The notes: a model not told the origin generated them from the sequence alone. Shown: positions 16,571 to 26,298, counted from the first letter of the stretch. The stretch: 64,000 nucleotides of DNA from Oleispirillum sp965228165 (GCA_965228165.1 CBDDHB010000003.1:1736001-1800000), one strand, 5' to 3'. Translations and numbers: made by a program.

Positions 16571-17320
16571 ATGTTTGACTTAACCGACAAGTGCGCCCTG
16601 GTGACGGGCGCGTCCGGCGGGATCGGCTCGGCGATCGCCAAGGCGTTCGCCGCCTGTGGGGCCAGGGTGGTCCTGTCCGGCACCCGCCGCGAGGCGTTGG
16701 ACGCGGTCGCCGCCGAGATCGAGGGGTTCGCCCCCGGCAAGGCGGTGGTGATCGCCGCCAACCTGTCCGAGGCCGCCGAGGCCGACCGCCTGGTCGCCGA
16801 GGCCGAGGCCGCCCTGGGCCGGATCGACATCCTGGTCAACAACGCGGGCCTGACCCGCGACGGCTTGGCGATGCGGATGAAGGACGAGGACTGGCAGACC
16901 GTGCTGGACGTCAATCTGACCGCCGCCTTCTGCCTCTCCCGCGCGGCGATGCGCGGCATGATGAAGCGCCGTTTCGGCCGGATCGTCGGGATCTCCTCGG
17001 TGGTCGGCGTCGCGGGCAATCCCGGACAGGCCAACTATGCCGCCTCCAAGGCGGGGCTGATCGGCATGACCAAGTCGCTGGCGCACGAGCTGGCCTCGCG
17101 CGGCGTCACCGTCAACTGCATCGCGCCGGGGATGATCGCGACGCCGATGACCGACGTCCTCTCCGAGGATCAGCGCCAGCGGATGTTTACGACGATTCCG
17201 GCGGGCCGCTTCGGCACGCCCGAGGATATCGCCGCCGCCGCGGTCTATCTGGCGGCGGACGAATCCGCCTACGTCACCGGGCAGACCATCCATGTCAACG
17301 GCGGCATGGCGATGATCTGA
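16571..17320 (+). CDS. fabG: 3-oxoacyl-ACP reductase FabG
   Basis: FabG is the NADPH-dependent reductase of the fatty-acid cycle. The 249 residues have the SDR cofactor motif TGASGGIG (positions 13-20), NNAG, catalytic Ser in GISSVVGVAGN and Tyr-x3-Lys in YAASKAG, and the ending GQTIHVNGGMAMI typical of FabG. Its position between fabD and acpP in the fab cluster supports FabG rather than a generic SDR. Confidence 0.95.
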   Translation: MFDLTDKCALVTGASGGIGSAIAKAFAACGARVVLSGTRREALDAVAAEIEGFAPGKAVVIAANLSEAAEADRLVAEAEAALGRIDILVNNAGLTRDGLAMRMKDEDWQTVLDVNLTAAFCLSRAAMRGMMKRRFGRIVGISSVVGVAGNPGQANYAASKAGLIGMTKSLAHELASRGVTVNCIAPGMIATPMTDVLSEDQRQRMFTTIPAGRFGTPEDIAAAAVYLAADESAYVTGQTIHVNGGMAMI

Positions 17321-17516
17321 CCCGTCCGGCGGGCGACCCGGCCGGGGCAACCCGATCTCTGGTTTTCCGCCGGGAAGTGTGGTAGTGAACGGGCCACTTG
17401 AGCCGACGGGTCGCGGCGCTTCGCGCCGGGGAACGTCACCGAAAGAGGCCCTGGCCGGGCAACCGGCCCCTTGTTAATAACCAAAGCCAACGAGCAAAAG
17501 ACCGAGGACAAGCCAA

Positions 17517-17753
17517 ATGAGTGATGTCGCCGAACGCGTGAAGAAGATCGTCGTCGAGAACCTGGGTGTCGAGGAAGACAAGGTGACCGAGAACGCCAGC
17601 TTCATCGATGATCTGGGCGCGGACAGCCTGGACACCGTGGAACTGGTGATGGCGTTCGAGGAAGAATTCGGTATCGAAATCCCGGACGACGCCGCCGAGA
17701 AGATTCTCACGGTCAAGGACGCGATTTCCTTCATTACCAAGGCCAACGGCTGA
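17517..17753 (+). CDS. acpP: Acyl carrier protein
   Basis: This 78-residue acidic carrier protein is modified with phosphopantetheine at Ser37 in the GADSLDTVEL motif and shuttles fatty-acid intermediates. It lies between fabG and fabF. The 196-base gap upstream suggests its own promoter, as is usual for this highly expressed gene. A long hairpin follows the stop. Confidence 0.98.
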   Translation: MSDVAERVKKIVVENLGVEEDKVTENASFIDDLGADSLDTVELVMAFEEEFGIEIPDDAAEKILTVKDAISFITKANG

Positions 17754-17762
17754 TCCAGCCGA

Positions 17763-17803
17763 GGCGGGGGCAATCCCGGTTGCGGGATGGCCCCCGCCCG
17801 ATT
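17763..17803 (+). terminator. Hairpin terminator after acpP
   Basis: GGCGGGGGC pairs with GCCCCCGCC around an inner ATCCCG-GTTG-CGGGAT stem, then CGATTT. It lies 9 bases after the acpP stop. The T-tract is weak, so partial read-through into fabF is plausible. Confidence 0.75.
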
Positions 17804-17907
17804 TGTCCCTGGCGCGCGCCGACCGACCGCGCCATGCCGTGGGACTGCGTCCGCAAGACATTGGGGACGGACGTGACATTCCCGAAAACGACAACAGGTG
17901 GACGAAC

Positions 17908-19164
17908 ATGAGGCGAGTAGTCATCACCGGCCTGGGCATGCTGACGCCGCTGGGGCGTGGCGTGAAGCCGAACTGGGAACGCCTGATCAAGGGCGAAAAC
18001 GGATTCCGTCGCATCGACCGGTTCGAAGCCGGGGATCTGGCCGCGCAGGTCGCGGCGATGATTCCGATGGGTCCGGGGGAAACGGAGTTCGATCCGGACA
18101 GCGTGGCTCCGGCGAAGGAACGCCGCCGCATGGACGACTTCATCGTCTATGGGCTGGCCGCCGCCGAGGAGGCGGTGAGGGATTCGGGGTGGACGCCCGA
18201 GGACGAGGAATCGCGGTCGCGCACCGGCGTGATGATCGGCTCGGGCATCGGCGGGCTGGCCAGCATCGCCGAATGCGCCGAGGTGCTGGAGAAAAGCGGG
18301 CCGCGCCGCGTCTCGCCGTTCTTCATTCCCTCCAGCCTGATCAACCTGGTCTCCGGCCATGTCTCGATCAAGTACGGCTTCACCGGGCCGAACCATTCGG
18401 CGGTGACTGCCTGCGCCACCAGCGCGCACGCCATCGGCGACGCCTCGCGCCTGATCATGTTCGGCGACGCCGACGTGATGGTGGCGGGCGGCGCGGAAGC
18501 CGCGGTCTGCCGCCTGGGGATCGCCGGCTTCTCGTCGGCGAAGGCCCTGTCCACCGCCTATAACGACCGCCCGAGCGAATCCTCCCGTCCGTGGGACAAG
18601 GGCCGCGACGGCTTCGTCATGGGCGAGGGCGCGGGCGTGGTGGTGCTGGAAGAGTACGAGCACGCCAAGAAGCGCGGCGCCAAGATCTATGCCGAGGTCA
18701 AGGGCTATGGCCTGTCGGGCGACGCCTATCACATCACCGCGCCGCACCCCGAGGGCCGGGGCGCGATGCTGGCGATGAAAATGGCTCTCAAGAACGCCGG
18801 GCTGAACCCCGAGGACATCGACTACATCAACGCGCACGGCACCTCGACCCCGCTCGGGGACGAAATCGAATGCGCCGCGGTGAAGAAGGTCTTCGGCGCT
18901 GCCGCCAATTCGCTCTCGATGTCCTCCACCAAGTCGGCGGTGGGGCATCTGCTGGGCGCGGCGGGCGCGATCGAGGCGATCTATTCCGTCCTGGCCCTGC
19001 GCGATCAGGTGGCGCCGCCGACCCTGAACCTGCACGACCTGTCGGAAGGTTGCGACATCGATCTGGTGCCCCTGGTGGCCAAGGAACGCACCATCGACGC
19101 GGTGCAGTCCAACTCCTTCGGCTTCGGCGGGACCAACGCCTCGCTGATACTGACCCGCGTCTGA
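17908..19164 (+). CDS. fabF: 3-oxoacyl-ACP synthase II FabF
   Basis: FabF is the condensing enzyme that elongates acyl-ACP with malonyl-ACP. The ATG at 17908 gives 418 residues beginning MRRVVITGLGMLTPLG. The Cys-His-His triad is visible: C169 in SAVTACATSAHAI, His in NAHGTSTPLGD and His in SAVGHLLGAAG. The upstream frame from 17803 adds nothing family-like. mltG follows 10 bases later, a conserved fab-mltG linkage. Confidence 0.97.
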   Translation: MRRVVITGLGMLTPLGRGVKPNWERLIKGENGFRRIDRFEAGDLAAQVAAMIPMGPGETEFDPDSVAPAKERRRMDDFIVYGLAAAEEAVRDSGWTPEDEESRSRTGVMIGSGIGGLASIAECAEVLEKSGPRRVSPFFIPSSLINLVSGHVSIKYGFTGPNHSAVTACATSAHAIGDASRLIMFGDADVMVAGGAEAAVCRLGIAGFSSAKALSTAYNDRPSESSRPWDKGRDGFVMGEGAGVVVLEEYEHAKKRGAKIYAEVKGYGLSGDAYHITAPHPEGRGAMLAMKMALKNAGLNPEDIDYINAHGTSTPLGDEIECAAVKKVFGAAANSLSMSSTKSAVGHLLGAAGAIEAIYSVLALRDQVAPPTLNLHDLSEGCDIDLVPLVAKERTIDAVQSNSFGFGGTNASLILTRV

Positions 19165-19174
19165 GGCGCGGGTC

Positions 19175-20164
19175 ATGCTGCGCCGCCTGGAGGTCGCCGC
19201 CGTCGCGCTGATCGCGCTGGCGGCGGTCGCCGGGACCATCCTGTACGTCAAGGGCCGGGAGGCGTTTTTCGCCCCCGGCCCTTCGTCGTCTCCGGTCGTT
19301 CTGGTGGTTCCCAAGGGCGCGGGGGTGGAGCGCATCGCCGCGATCCTGAAGGACGGCGGGGTGATCGACGATCCCCGCCTGTTCCGCATCGGGGTGCGCC
19401 TGATGGGGATGCAGGGGGCGTTGCGCGCCGGGGAATACGCCTTCCCCGCCGGGACGTCGGCGAACCGGGCGATGGAGATTCTCGCCTCCGGCCAGGTGGT
19501 GCAGCACCTGTTGACCATCCCCGAGGGCTGGACGGTGAAGCAGGCGCTGGCCGCTTTGGCGCAGGCCCCGGCGCTGGAGGGCGACGCGCCGAAGGACCTG
19601 CCCGAGGGGGCGCTGCTGCCCGAGACCCATGCCTACGTCCAGGGGGAAAGCCGCGAGGCCCTGGCCCGCCGCATCGCCGCCGCGCGGGATCGCGTATTGG
19701 CCGAGGCCTGGGCGAACCGGGCGGCGAACCTGCCCCTGAAATCGCCCGAGGAGGCGCTGATCCTCGCCTCGGTGGTGGAGCGGGAAGCCGGCGTCGCGGC
19801 GGAACGTCCGCGCGTCGCGGCGGTGTTCGTCAACCGCCTGAAACTCGGCATGCGGCTGCAATCCGACCCGACGGTGATCTATGGCCTGTCCGATGGAACC
19901 GGCGCGCTGCCGCGCCCGCTTTCCCGCCGCGATCTGGAGACCGAGCACCCCTTCAACACCTACGTCATCGCCGGGCTGCCGCCGTCGCCGATCTGCCTGC
20001 CGGGGCGGGAGTCGATCCGCGCGGCGCTGAACCCGGCGGAGACCCAGGACCTGTATTTCGTCGCCGACGGCAGCGGCGGCCACGCCTTCGCCCGCACCCT
20101 GGACGAGCATAACCGCAACGTCGCCAAATGGCGGGCGATCGAAAAGGCGGCGAAGACCCGCTGA
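19175..20164 (+). CDS. mltG: Endolytic murein transglycosylase MltG
   Basis: MltG cleaves nascent glycan strands and so sets peptidoglycan chain length. The 329-residue protein has an N-terminal membrane anchor (residues 7-25) and a YceG-like domain with catalytic Glu202 in ILASVVEREAG. The conserved RLQSDPTVIYGL and ETEHPFNTYVIAGLPPSPI segments follow. It is likely co-transcribed with fabF. Its end converges with the ilvA-like gene across a repeat element. Confidence 0.95.
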   Translation: MLRRLEVAAVALIALAAVAGTILYVKGREAFFAPGPSSSPVVLVVPKGAGVERIAAILKDGGVIDDPRLFRIGVRLMGMQGALRAGEYAFPAGTSANRAMEILASGQVVQHLLTIPEGWTVKQALAALAQAPALEGDAPKDLPEGALLPETHAYVQGESREALARRIAAARDRVLAEAWANRAANLPLKSPEEALILASVVEREAGVAAERPRVAAVFVNRLKLGMRLQSDPTVIYGLSDGTGALPRPLSRRDLETEHPFNTYVIAGLPPSPICLPGRESIRAALNPAETQDLYFVADGSGGHAFARTLDEHNRNVAKWRAIEKAAKTR

Positions 20165-20171
20165 ATCGCCC

Positions 20172-20374
20172 GCGAAAAACTAGGCCGGGGTTCCACCCCG
20201 GACCCCGCACAGGGGCTTGGCCCCTGTGTACCCAGTTCTTTTTTCGCCGCGCAGCGGCAGACGATCCTCACGCGGCGTGATGGTTCCATGGCGCTGCGCG
20301 CAAAAACCAGGAATGGGGTCTGGGGACTGAGTCCCCAGCGGGGTCCGAGGCAGCGCCCCGGTCTGGTTTTGCCG
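20172..20374. repeat. Dispersed hairpin element, copy F (full length)
   Basis: It lies between two convergent genes. The left module is CCGGGG-TTCCA-CCCCGG, then CACAGGGGC-TTG-GCCCCTGTG. The centre includes TTTTTTCGCCGCGCAGCGGC, ACGCGGCGTGATGG and GGCGCTGCGCGC. The right module on the minus strand has CGGGGC-GCT-GCCTCGG, then CTGGGGAC-TGA-GTCCCCAG. Both arms of each stem change together relative to other copies. Confidence 0.82.
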
Positions 20375-20375
20375 C

Positions 20376-21215
20376 CTACCCCCTGGACATCAGCAGTTCG
20401 CAGAAGCGGCGCATATCGACGTTGCCGCCGCTGATGATCACCCCCACCCGTTTGCCCGCCAGTTCGGTCCGCATCGCGCGGGCGGCGGCGAAGCCTAGGC
20501 AGCCGGTGGGTTCGACGACGATTTTCATTCGCGCGGCGAAGAATTCCATCGCGTCGATCAGTTCGGCGTCGCTGACGGTCAGGATGTCGGCGACGTCGCG
20601 GCGGATGATCGGAAAGGTCAACTGGCCCAGGTGCTGGGTCTGCGCGCCGTCGGCGATGGTTTTCGGGGGGCGATGTGGACGATTTCGCCGCTGCGGAAGG
20701 ATTGCTGCGCGTCGTTGCCCGCTTCCGGCTCGACGCCGTAGATCTTGCAGCCGGGGCAGAGCGCCCGCGCCGACAGGGCGGAGCCGGAAAGCAGGCCGCC
20801 GCCGCCCAGACAGACGAACAGGGCGTCCATCGGCCCCGCGTCCTCGAACAGTTCCTTCGCCGCCGTAGCCCTTGGTCGCGGCGATTTTCATCGCCGGGGC
20901 GTCCTTCGGCATGACGATCGTCGCCGGAATTCCCAACAGCCGCGCCGACAACGCCACCGCCTGGGCGTGATTGCCCGAGGAAAAGGCGACCACCCCGGCC
21001 TCGCGCCGGCGGGCGTCGAACTTCGACAGGGCGTTGAACGCGCCCCGGAACTTGAAGGCCCCCATGCGTTGCAGGTTTTCGCACTTGAAGAACACCTCGG
21101 CGCCGAATTCCGCGTCCACGGTGCGCGACCGCATCACCGGGGTGCGGTGGGCGTGGCCGTGGATTCGTTCGGCGGCCTTGACGACGTCGGCATAGACGGG
21201 AAGGGAGAGGGGCAT
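20376..21215 (-). pseudogene. Threonine dehydratase-like (PLP, fold type II), deleted and frameshifted
   Basis: The N-terminal half (RTPVMRSRTVDAEFGAEVFF, PLP lysine in GAFKFRGAFNAL, SSGNHAQAVALS) and the C-terminal segment from KTIADGAQTQHLGQ to the end are in one frame. The middle, with the glycine loop CLGGGGLLSG and YGVEPEAGNDAQQSF, is in another. Compared with the family, some 40 residues are missing between GYGG and AKELFED (junction about 20857-20866). The frame returns at a G6 run (20665-20670). As written it cannot make an active threonine/serine ammonia-lyase. Confidence 0.8.
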
Positions 21216-21233
21216 GGATGGGGGGGTCCTTCT

Positions 21234-22016
21234 TCAGGGGGAGGAGCGGGCGGGCTTGCGCGGCAGGCGGCGGGCGAGCGCGTTCAGCCAGGAATCCGGC
21301 AGGGCGCGCAGCAGCCAGCCGAGAACCGCCATCGGCCAGGGAAAGGTGATCCGCCCGCGGTTGCGCGCCAGGCCGTCGCGGACGATCCGCGCGGCGCGCT
21401 CGGGCTCGATCAGGAAGGGCATGGGGAAGCCGTTGGCGCCGGTCATCGCGGTGCGGACGAAGCCGGGACAGACGACGTTGACCGCCACCCCGTCGGCGGC
21501 GGCCTCGGCGCGCAGGCCCTCGCCCCAGGCGCGCACCGCCGCCTTCGAGGCGCAATAGGCGGGCGCGCCCGCCATCCCCCGGAACCCGGCGACCGAGGAG
21601 ACGATGGCGACCTGGCCGCGCCGCCGCGCCCGCATCGCGGGCAGCAGCGGCAGCACGGTGTTCAGGACCCCCGACAGGTTGACCGCGAAAATCGCGCGGG
21701 TCTGCGCCGCGTTCTCGCCGATGCCGCCGGTCCCGGCGGAGATTCCGGCGTTGGCGATCAACAGATCGACCGGCGTCGCCGCGTCGATCGCGGTCAGGGC
21801 TTCCTCCATCGCCGCCGCGTCGGCGACGTCGGCGCGGTGGACGCGGACGACCGCGCCCGCCGCCTCGGCCCCGGCGGCGGCGGCGCGCAGGCGGGTTTCG
21901 TCGCGCCCGAACAGGTGCAGGGTGCGTCCCGGCGCGGCATAGGCCAGGGCGAGCGCCTGGCCGATGCCGCCGGAGGCTCCGGTGATGACGACGGTCGTGG
22001 GGGCGGGGATCGCCAT
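21234..22016 (-). CDS. SDR family oxidoreductase
   Basis: This 260-residue short-chain dehydrogenase carries the cofactor motif TGASGGIGQA near the N-terminus, NAGIS, catalytic Ser in SSVAGFRG and the YCASK pair. The C-terminus (FPWPMAVLGWLLRALPDSWL) is hydrophobic and basic, as in SDRs of the DltE/YqjQ type that sit at membranes. It lies head to head with yicC across an 86-base gap. The substrate is unknown. Confidence 0.88.
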   Translation of the reverse strand: MAIPAPTTVVITGASGGIGQALALAYAAPGRTLHLFGRDETRLRAAAAGAEAAGAVVRVHRADVADAAAMEEALTAIDAATPVDLLIANAGISAGTGGIGENAAQTRAIFAVNLSGVLNTVLPLLPAMRARRRGQVAIVSSVAGFRGMAGAPAYCASKAAVRAWGEGLRAEAAADGVAVNVVCPGFVRTAMTGANGFPMPFLIEPERAARIVRDGLARNRGRITFPWPMAVLGWLLRALPDSWLNALARRLPRKPARSSP

Positions 22017-22102
22017 TTTTCGTCTCGAAGGTGACAGGGCGCGGCTTTCGTGGTTATAACCCTGAAACGGAATTCGAGCATCAGGGAACGATCGGAGACG
22101 TC

Positions 22103-23008
22103 ATGGCCGGACACCCCAACAGCATGACCGGCTATGCCCGCGCCGAGGGGCGGGACGCCGCCAGCGGCGTCGCCTGGATATGGGACTTGCGCAGCGTCAA
22201 CGGCAAGGGCCTGGACCTGCGTTGCCGCCTGCCCGGCGGCTTCGAGGCCCTGGAAAAGCCGCTGCGCGACAAGCTGGCCGCGGCGTTCTCGCGCGGGTCG
22301 ATCAATGCGTCCCTGAACCTCGACCGCGCCGCCGCCGAAGCCGGGCTGCGCATCAACCGGGCCTGGCTCGACACCCTGATCGCCGCCGCCGCCGAAGCCT
22401 GCGCCGCCCATCCCGGCGCGGTTCTGCCGCCCCGCTTCGACGGCCTGTTGCAGGTCAAGGGGGTGGTGGAGAACGCCGACCTGTCCGCCCTCGCCGCCGC
22501 CGAGGAGGAAGCCCTCGCCGCGCCGATTCTCGCCGATCTCGACCGTGCCGTCGCCGCCCTGGCCGAGGCCCGCGCCGAGGAAGGCGCGCGCATCGCCCAG
22601 GTGATCGCGGCGCAGGTGGCGGAGATCGCCGATCTGGTCGGCCGCGCCAAGGACAGCGCGGCGGCGCGCCTGGAAACCCAGAAGGAACGGCTGGCCCGCC
22701 TGCTCGGCGAGGTGCTGGAAACCGCCGACCTGCCGGAAGACCGGCTGGCGCAGGAACTGGCGTTGATCGCCACCCGCACCGACGTGCGCGAGGAACTCGA
22801 CCGCCTGGACGGCCACATCGTCGCCGCCCGGGCGCTGCTCGCCTAGGGGCAGGGAATCGGCCGGAAGTTCGACTTCCTGTGCCAGGAGTTCAACCGCGAG
22901 GCCAACACCCTGTGTTCCAAGTCCTCGGACGCGGACTTGACCGCGATCGGCCTGGAACTGAAAACCGTCATCGACCGCCTGCGCGAACAGATCCAGAATA
23001 TCGAATAG
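22103..23008 (+). pseudogene. yicC: YicC family endoribonuclease with in-frame amber codon
   Basis: From the ATG at 22103 (MAGHPNSMTGYARAEGRDAA) the family sequence runs to TAG at 22844-22846. It then continues in the same frame through GIGRKFDFLCQEFNREAN to IQNIE and a TAG at 23006-23008. The full reading would be 301 residues, the normal length, with the stop replacing the conserved Glu of the LLAEG.GIGRK motif (GAG to TAG). The lost part is the most conserved piece of the DUF1732 domain, so the truncated product is probably inactive. gmk follows in 12 bases, as in most proteobacteria. Confidence 0.85.
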
Positions 23009-23020
23009 GGTTCAGCCGAC

Positions 23021-23689
23021 ATGTCCACCTCTTCGTCCGATCCGCATTTTCCCGCGGTCTCCCTGGTCAGCCGCCGGGGCCTGCTGCTGGTCCTGTCCTC
23101 GCCATCGGGGGCGGGCAAGACGACGATCGCGCGCAACCTGCTGGCCGCCGACCCGTTGATCTCGTCCTCGATCTCGGTGACGACGCGGGGCCGTCGCCCC
23201 GGCGAGGTGGAGGGCCGCGACTATACCTTCATCGACAAGCCGCGCTTCGACGCGATGGTGGCGGCGGGCGAGTTGCTGGAACACGCGCAGGTCTTCGGCA
23301 ACTTCTACGGCACGCCGAAAAAGCCGGTGGAGGACTGGCTGGCGATGGGCCGCGACGTGCTGTTCGACATCGACTGGCAGGGCACCCAGCAGCTGGAGGA
23401 AAAGATGTCCGCCGATCTGGTGCGCATCTTCGTGCTGCCGCCGTCGATGTCGGAACTGGAACGCCGCCTGCGCGCCCGCGCCCAGGACACCGAAGAGGTG
23501 GTGCAGGGCCGCATGGCCAAGGCCGCCGACGAGATGAGCCACTGGATCGAGTACGACTATATCATCATCAACCGCGATGCCGAGGCCAGCACCCGTCAGG
23601 CGCTGACCATCCTTAACGCCGAACGGCAGAAACGCGCCCGCCTGACCGGGATGTCGGACTTCATCTCCGCCCTGCGCGACCAGATGTAG
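23021..23689 (+). CDS. gmk: Guanylate kinase
   Basis: It phosphorylates GMP to GDP. The 222 residues show the P-loop LSSPSGAGKTT near residues 26-36, the GMP-binding GRRPGEVEGRDYTFI and FGNFYGTPKKPVE, and the DIDWQGTQQL segment. The first 20 residues are a non-conserved leader, and an internal start is possible but not needed. It is linked to yicC upstream and mutY downstream (17 bases). Confidence 0.96.
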   Translation: MSTSSSDPHFPAVSLVSRRGLLLVLSSPSGAGKTTIARNLLAADPLISSSISVTTRGRRPGEVEGRDYTFIDKPRFDAMVAAGELLEHAQVFGNFYGTPKKPVEDWLAMGRDVLFDIDWQGTQQLEEKMSADLVRIFVLPPSMSELERRLRARAQDTEEVVQGRMAKAADEMSHWIEYDYIIINRDAEASTRQALTILNAERQKRARLTGMSDFISALRDQM

Positions 23690-23706
23690 GACAATCGGGC
23701 CGGGAC

Positions 23707-24767
23707 ATGGCAGAGGGCATGGCCGAACTTCCCGCCGATCCCGAGATCCTCGCCGCGCGGCTGCTGGCCTGGTACGACGCCGGTCACCGCGCTCTGCCCT
23801 GGCGGCCCGAGGGCGGGGCCCCGGGCGATCCCTACCGCGTCTGGCTGTCCGAGGTGATGCTGCAACAGACCACGGTGGCGGCGGTGGTTCCCTATTTCCA
23901 GCGCTTCCTGTCGCTGTGGCCGACCCTCTTCGACCTGGCCGCCGCGCCGGACGAGGCGGTGATGGCCGCCTGGGCGGGACTTGGCTACTACAGCCGGGCG
24001 CGCAACCTGCTGGCCTGCGCCCGCGCCGTGGTCGCGGACCACGGCGGGCGCTTCCCCGGCGACGAGGCCGCCCTCCGCGCCCTGCCGGGGATCGGCCCCT
24101 ATACCGCCGCCGCGATCGCCGCGATCGCCTTCGGCCGGTCGGCGGCGGCGGTGGACGGCAACGTCGAGCGGGTTCTCTCCCGCCTGGCCGACGACGCGAC
24201 GCCCCTGCCGGGGTTTAAACCGACCGCGCGGCGGCTGGCCCTGGCGATGGTGCCGCCCGTTCGCCCCGGCGATTTCGCCCAGGCGGCGATCGACTTGGGG
24301 GCGACCGTCTGCCGCCCGCGCGATCCGGATTGCCCGGTCTGTCCGTGGGGGGCGTTTGCCGCGCCCGCGCCGCGGGAACCGCCGCCCTGCGCCCGGCGCG
24401 CCCGGACAAGGCGGCGCGCCCGCACCGCCGGGGCTTCGTCTATTGGGCGGAGGGGCCGGGCGGCGTCTGGCTGATCCGTCGCCCGCCGAGGGGGCTCCTG
24501 GGCGGCATGGCGGCGCTGCCCTGCGGCGACTGGACCACCGGCGCGCCCCTGGCGATCCCGCCCGACTGGCCCGCCCGAATCCTCAACGATCCGGTCCGGC
24601 ACGTCTTTACCCATTTCTCGCTGGAGCTTACGGTGGTGGCGCTGTCCCCGCCGGGCGATCCCGCGCCGGTGCTGGGCGCGGGGCGCTGGGCCTCCGCCGC
24701 CGATCTGGCCGCCCTGCCCACGGTGATGAAGAAGGTCCGCCGCCGCATCGAGGAAACCCGACGATGA
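23707..24767 (+). pseudogene. mutY: A/G-specific adenine glycosylase MutY, frameshifted
   Basis: MutY removes A mispaired with 8-oxoG. The first frame covers the HhH-GPD domain (ALPWR, VMLQQTTV, the helix-hairpin-helix LPGIGPYTAAAI, the catalytic Asp region AAVDGNVERVL) and three of the four [4Fe-4S] cysteines (CRPRDPDCPVC). The fourth Cys and the NUDIX-like C-terminal domain (RRGFVYWAEGPGGVWL to IEETRR) are in another frame. The switch is at a G6 run (24347-24352); a seventh G restores C-x6-C-x2-C-x5-C. As written, the cluster and 8-oxoG reading are lost. Confidence 0.87.
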
Positions 24768-25387
24768 TCGATCCCGCCACCCTCTTCGCCTTCGCCGCCG
24801 CCTCCACCCTTCTCGCGCTGGCGCCGGGGCCGGACAACATCTTCGTTCTCGCCCAGTCGGCGATGAAGGGCCGCGCCGCCGGGCTGATGGTGACGCTCGG
24901 CCTGTGCACCGGCCTGATCGTCCATGCCTCGGCGGTGGCCCTGGGGGTCGCCGCCCTGGTGATGGCCTCGGCGGTCGCCTTCGCCGTGCTGAAGTACGCG
25001 GGCGCGGCCTACCTCGCCTACCTCGCCTGGAAGGCCTTTCAGGCCGGGGCGGACCCCATCGCCCCCGCCGACGCCCCCGCCGACCTGCGCCGCATGTACT
25101 ATCGCGGCATCGTCATGAACGTCACCAATCCCAAGGTGGCGATCTTCTTCCTCGCCTTCCTGCCGCAGTTCGTTTCCCCCGAACGCGGCCATCCGGCGGC
25201 GCAGATCTTCCTGTTGGGCGCGGTGTTCATGTTCTGCGCGCTGGTCTGCTTCTCCGCCATCGCTCTCGCCGCCGACCGGCTGAGCGGCTGGCTGCGCCGC
25301 TCGCCGCGCGGCCAAACGATGCTCAACCGCGCCGCCGGGGCGATCTTCCTGGGCCTCGCCGCCAAGCTGGCCCTGGCGCAGCGGTAA
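24764..25387 (+). CDS. RhtB/LysE family amino-acid exporter
   Basis: This 207-residue membrane protein has about six hydrophobic segments and the family signature LALAPGPDNIFVLAQSAMKG near residues 17-36. NVTNPKVAIFFLAFLPQFV follows in the middle. Such proteins export lysine, homoserine/threonine or related amino acids. Its ATG overlaps the mutY stop by four bases (ATGA), so the two are coupled. The substrate cannot be assigned. Confidence 0.92.
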   Translation: MIDPATLFAFAAASTLLALAPGPDNIFVLAQSAMKGRAAGLMVTLGLCTGLIVHASAVALGVAALVMASAVAFAVLKYAGAAYLAYLAWKAFQAGADPIAPADAPADLRRMYYRGIVMNVTNPKVAIFFLAFLPQFVSPERGHPAAQIFLLGAVFMFCALVCFSAIALAADRLSGWLRRSPRGQTMLNRAAGAIFLGLAAKLALAQR

Positions 25388-25582
25388 AACCAGGCCGGGC
25401 GCCGCCCGGGCCCGCAAAGGGCCGTGGGCCCTTTGAACCCGTTCCTTTTTGGCTTTTGCGCGCAGCGCGATAACGCCATCACGCGGCGTGAGGGTTGTCT
25501 GCCGCTACGCGGCGAAAAACAAATGGGTACACAGGGGCTAAGCCCCTGTGCGGGGTCCGGGGCTGGCCCCGGTTTGGTTTTC
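25388..25582. repeat. Dispersed hairpin element, copy G (full length)
   Basis: It starts directly at the RhtB stop: AAAACCAGG, CCGGGC-GCC-GCCCGG, AAAGGGCC-GT-GGGCCCTTT, then TTTTGCGCGCAGCGC, ACGCGGCGTGA and CCGCTACGCGGCGAAAAAC. The right module (minus strand) is CCGGGG-CCAG-CCCCGG with CACAGGGGC-TTA-GCCCCTGTG. I see no gene in the remaining 25583-25726. Confidence 0.82.
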
Positions 25583-25726
25583 CTCTTGCGCCGCCGGGAG
25601 CGGGGTGTTAGGACCGACCCATCGTGACCGACGTTACCTTTGCCGTGCTGAAAGGCTATTGGCGCTTCCGTTAGGAAGCGGCAGGACGTCATTGTTTTTG
25701 ACCATCGCCGCCGTGTTCGGGCGGGC

Positions 25727-26296
25727 ATGGTCACTTCAGCGATGCAGCTTCGGCACGGCGGCCTTCAGACAGAGAAGGCCATGTTTTCCCTTCCCACTTC
25801 CATCGGAACCCGACGCTGCCGGATCGCCGAATTGCGCGTGCAGGATGCCCGTGCGTTGCAGGCGATCACCGACGTTTCGGTGACTTCCCACGTTCACTTC
25901 CTGCCCGAACCCTTCACCCTCGCCGACGCCGAGGCGCTGATCCGCGACGGACGGGGCGGGCGGTTCCTCGGCGTCTGGAGCCGCGACCGGTCCCGCCTGT
26001 TCGGCGTGGTCGGCGTCCATCCGAAGACTTCCTACGAGGTCGAGGTGGGATACTGGTTCGCCGCCCCGGCGCGCGGCCAGGGACTGGCGGACGAGGCGGT
26101 GGGCTCGGTGATCGCATCCCTCGCCGACCGCGATCCGGCCCGCCGCATCGTCGCCGAATGCCGACCGGACAACGCGGCGTCGTGGCGGCTGCTGCATCGC
26201 GTCGGCTTCGCCCCCATGGGCGAACCCGGCGAACGCCCCGGACGCGAACGCCTGTCCTGGCGCGCCCGCCCCGGCGTGCGCTTCGACGTGTGCTAG
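25727..26296 (+). CDS. GNAT family N-acetyltransferase
   Basis: This is a GCN5-related acetyltransferase of the RimJ/RimL type. The acetyl-CoA loop appears as APARGQGLADEAVGSVIASL, preceded by EVEVGYWF and followed by AECRPDNAASWRLLHRVGF. The frame opens at 25727, but the conserved part starts at TRRCRIAEL, so the ATG at 25781 is an equally good start. The substrate is unknown. It stands between a hairpin element and a small repeat tract with no obvious operon partner. Confidence 0.85.
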   Translation: MVTSAMQLRHGGLQTEKAMFSLPTSIGTRRCRIAELRVQDARALQAITDVSVTSHVHFLPEPFTLADAEALIRDGRGGRFLGVWSRDRSRLFGVVGVHPKTSYEVEVGYWFAAPARGQGLADEAVGSVIASLADRDPARRIVAECRPDNAASWRLLHRVGFAPMGEPGERPGRERLSWRARPGVRFDVC

Positions 26297-26298
26297 GG

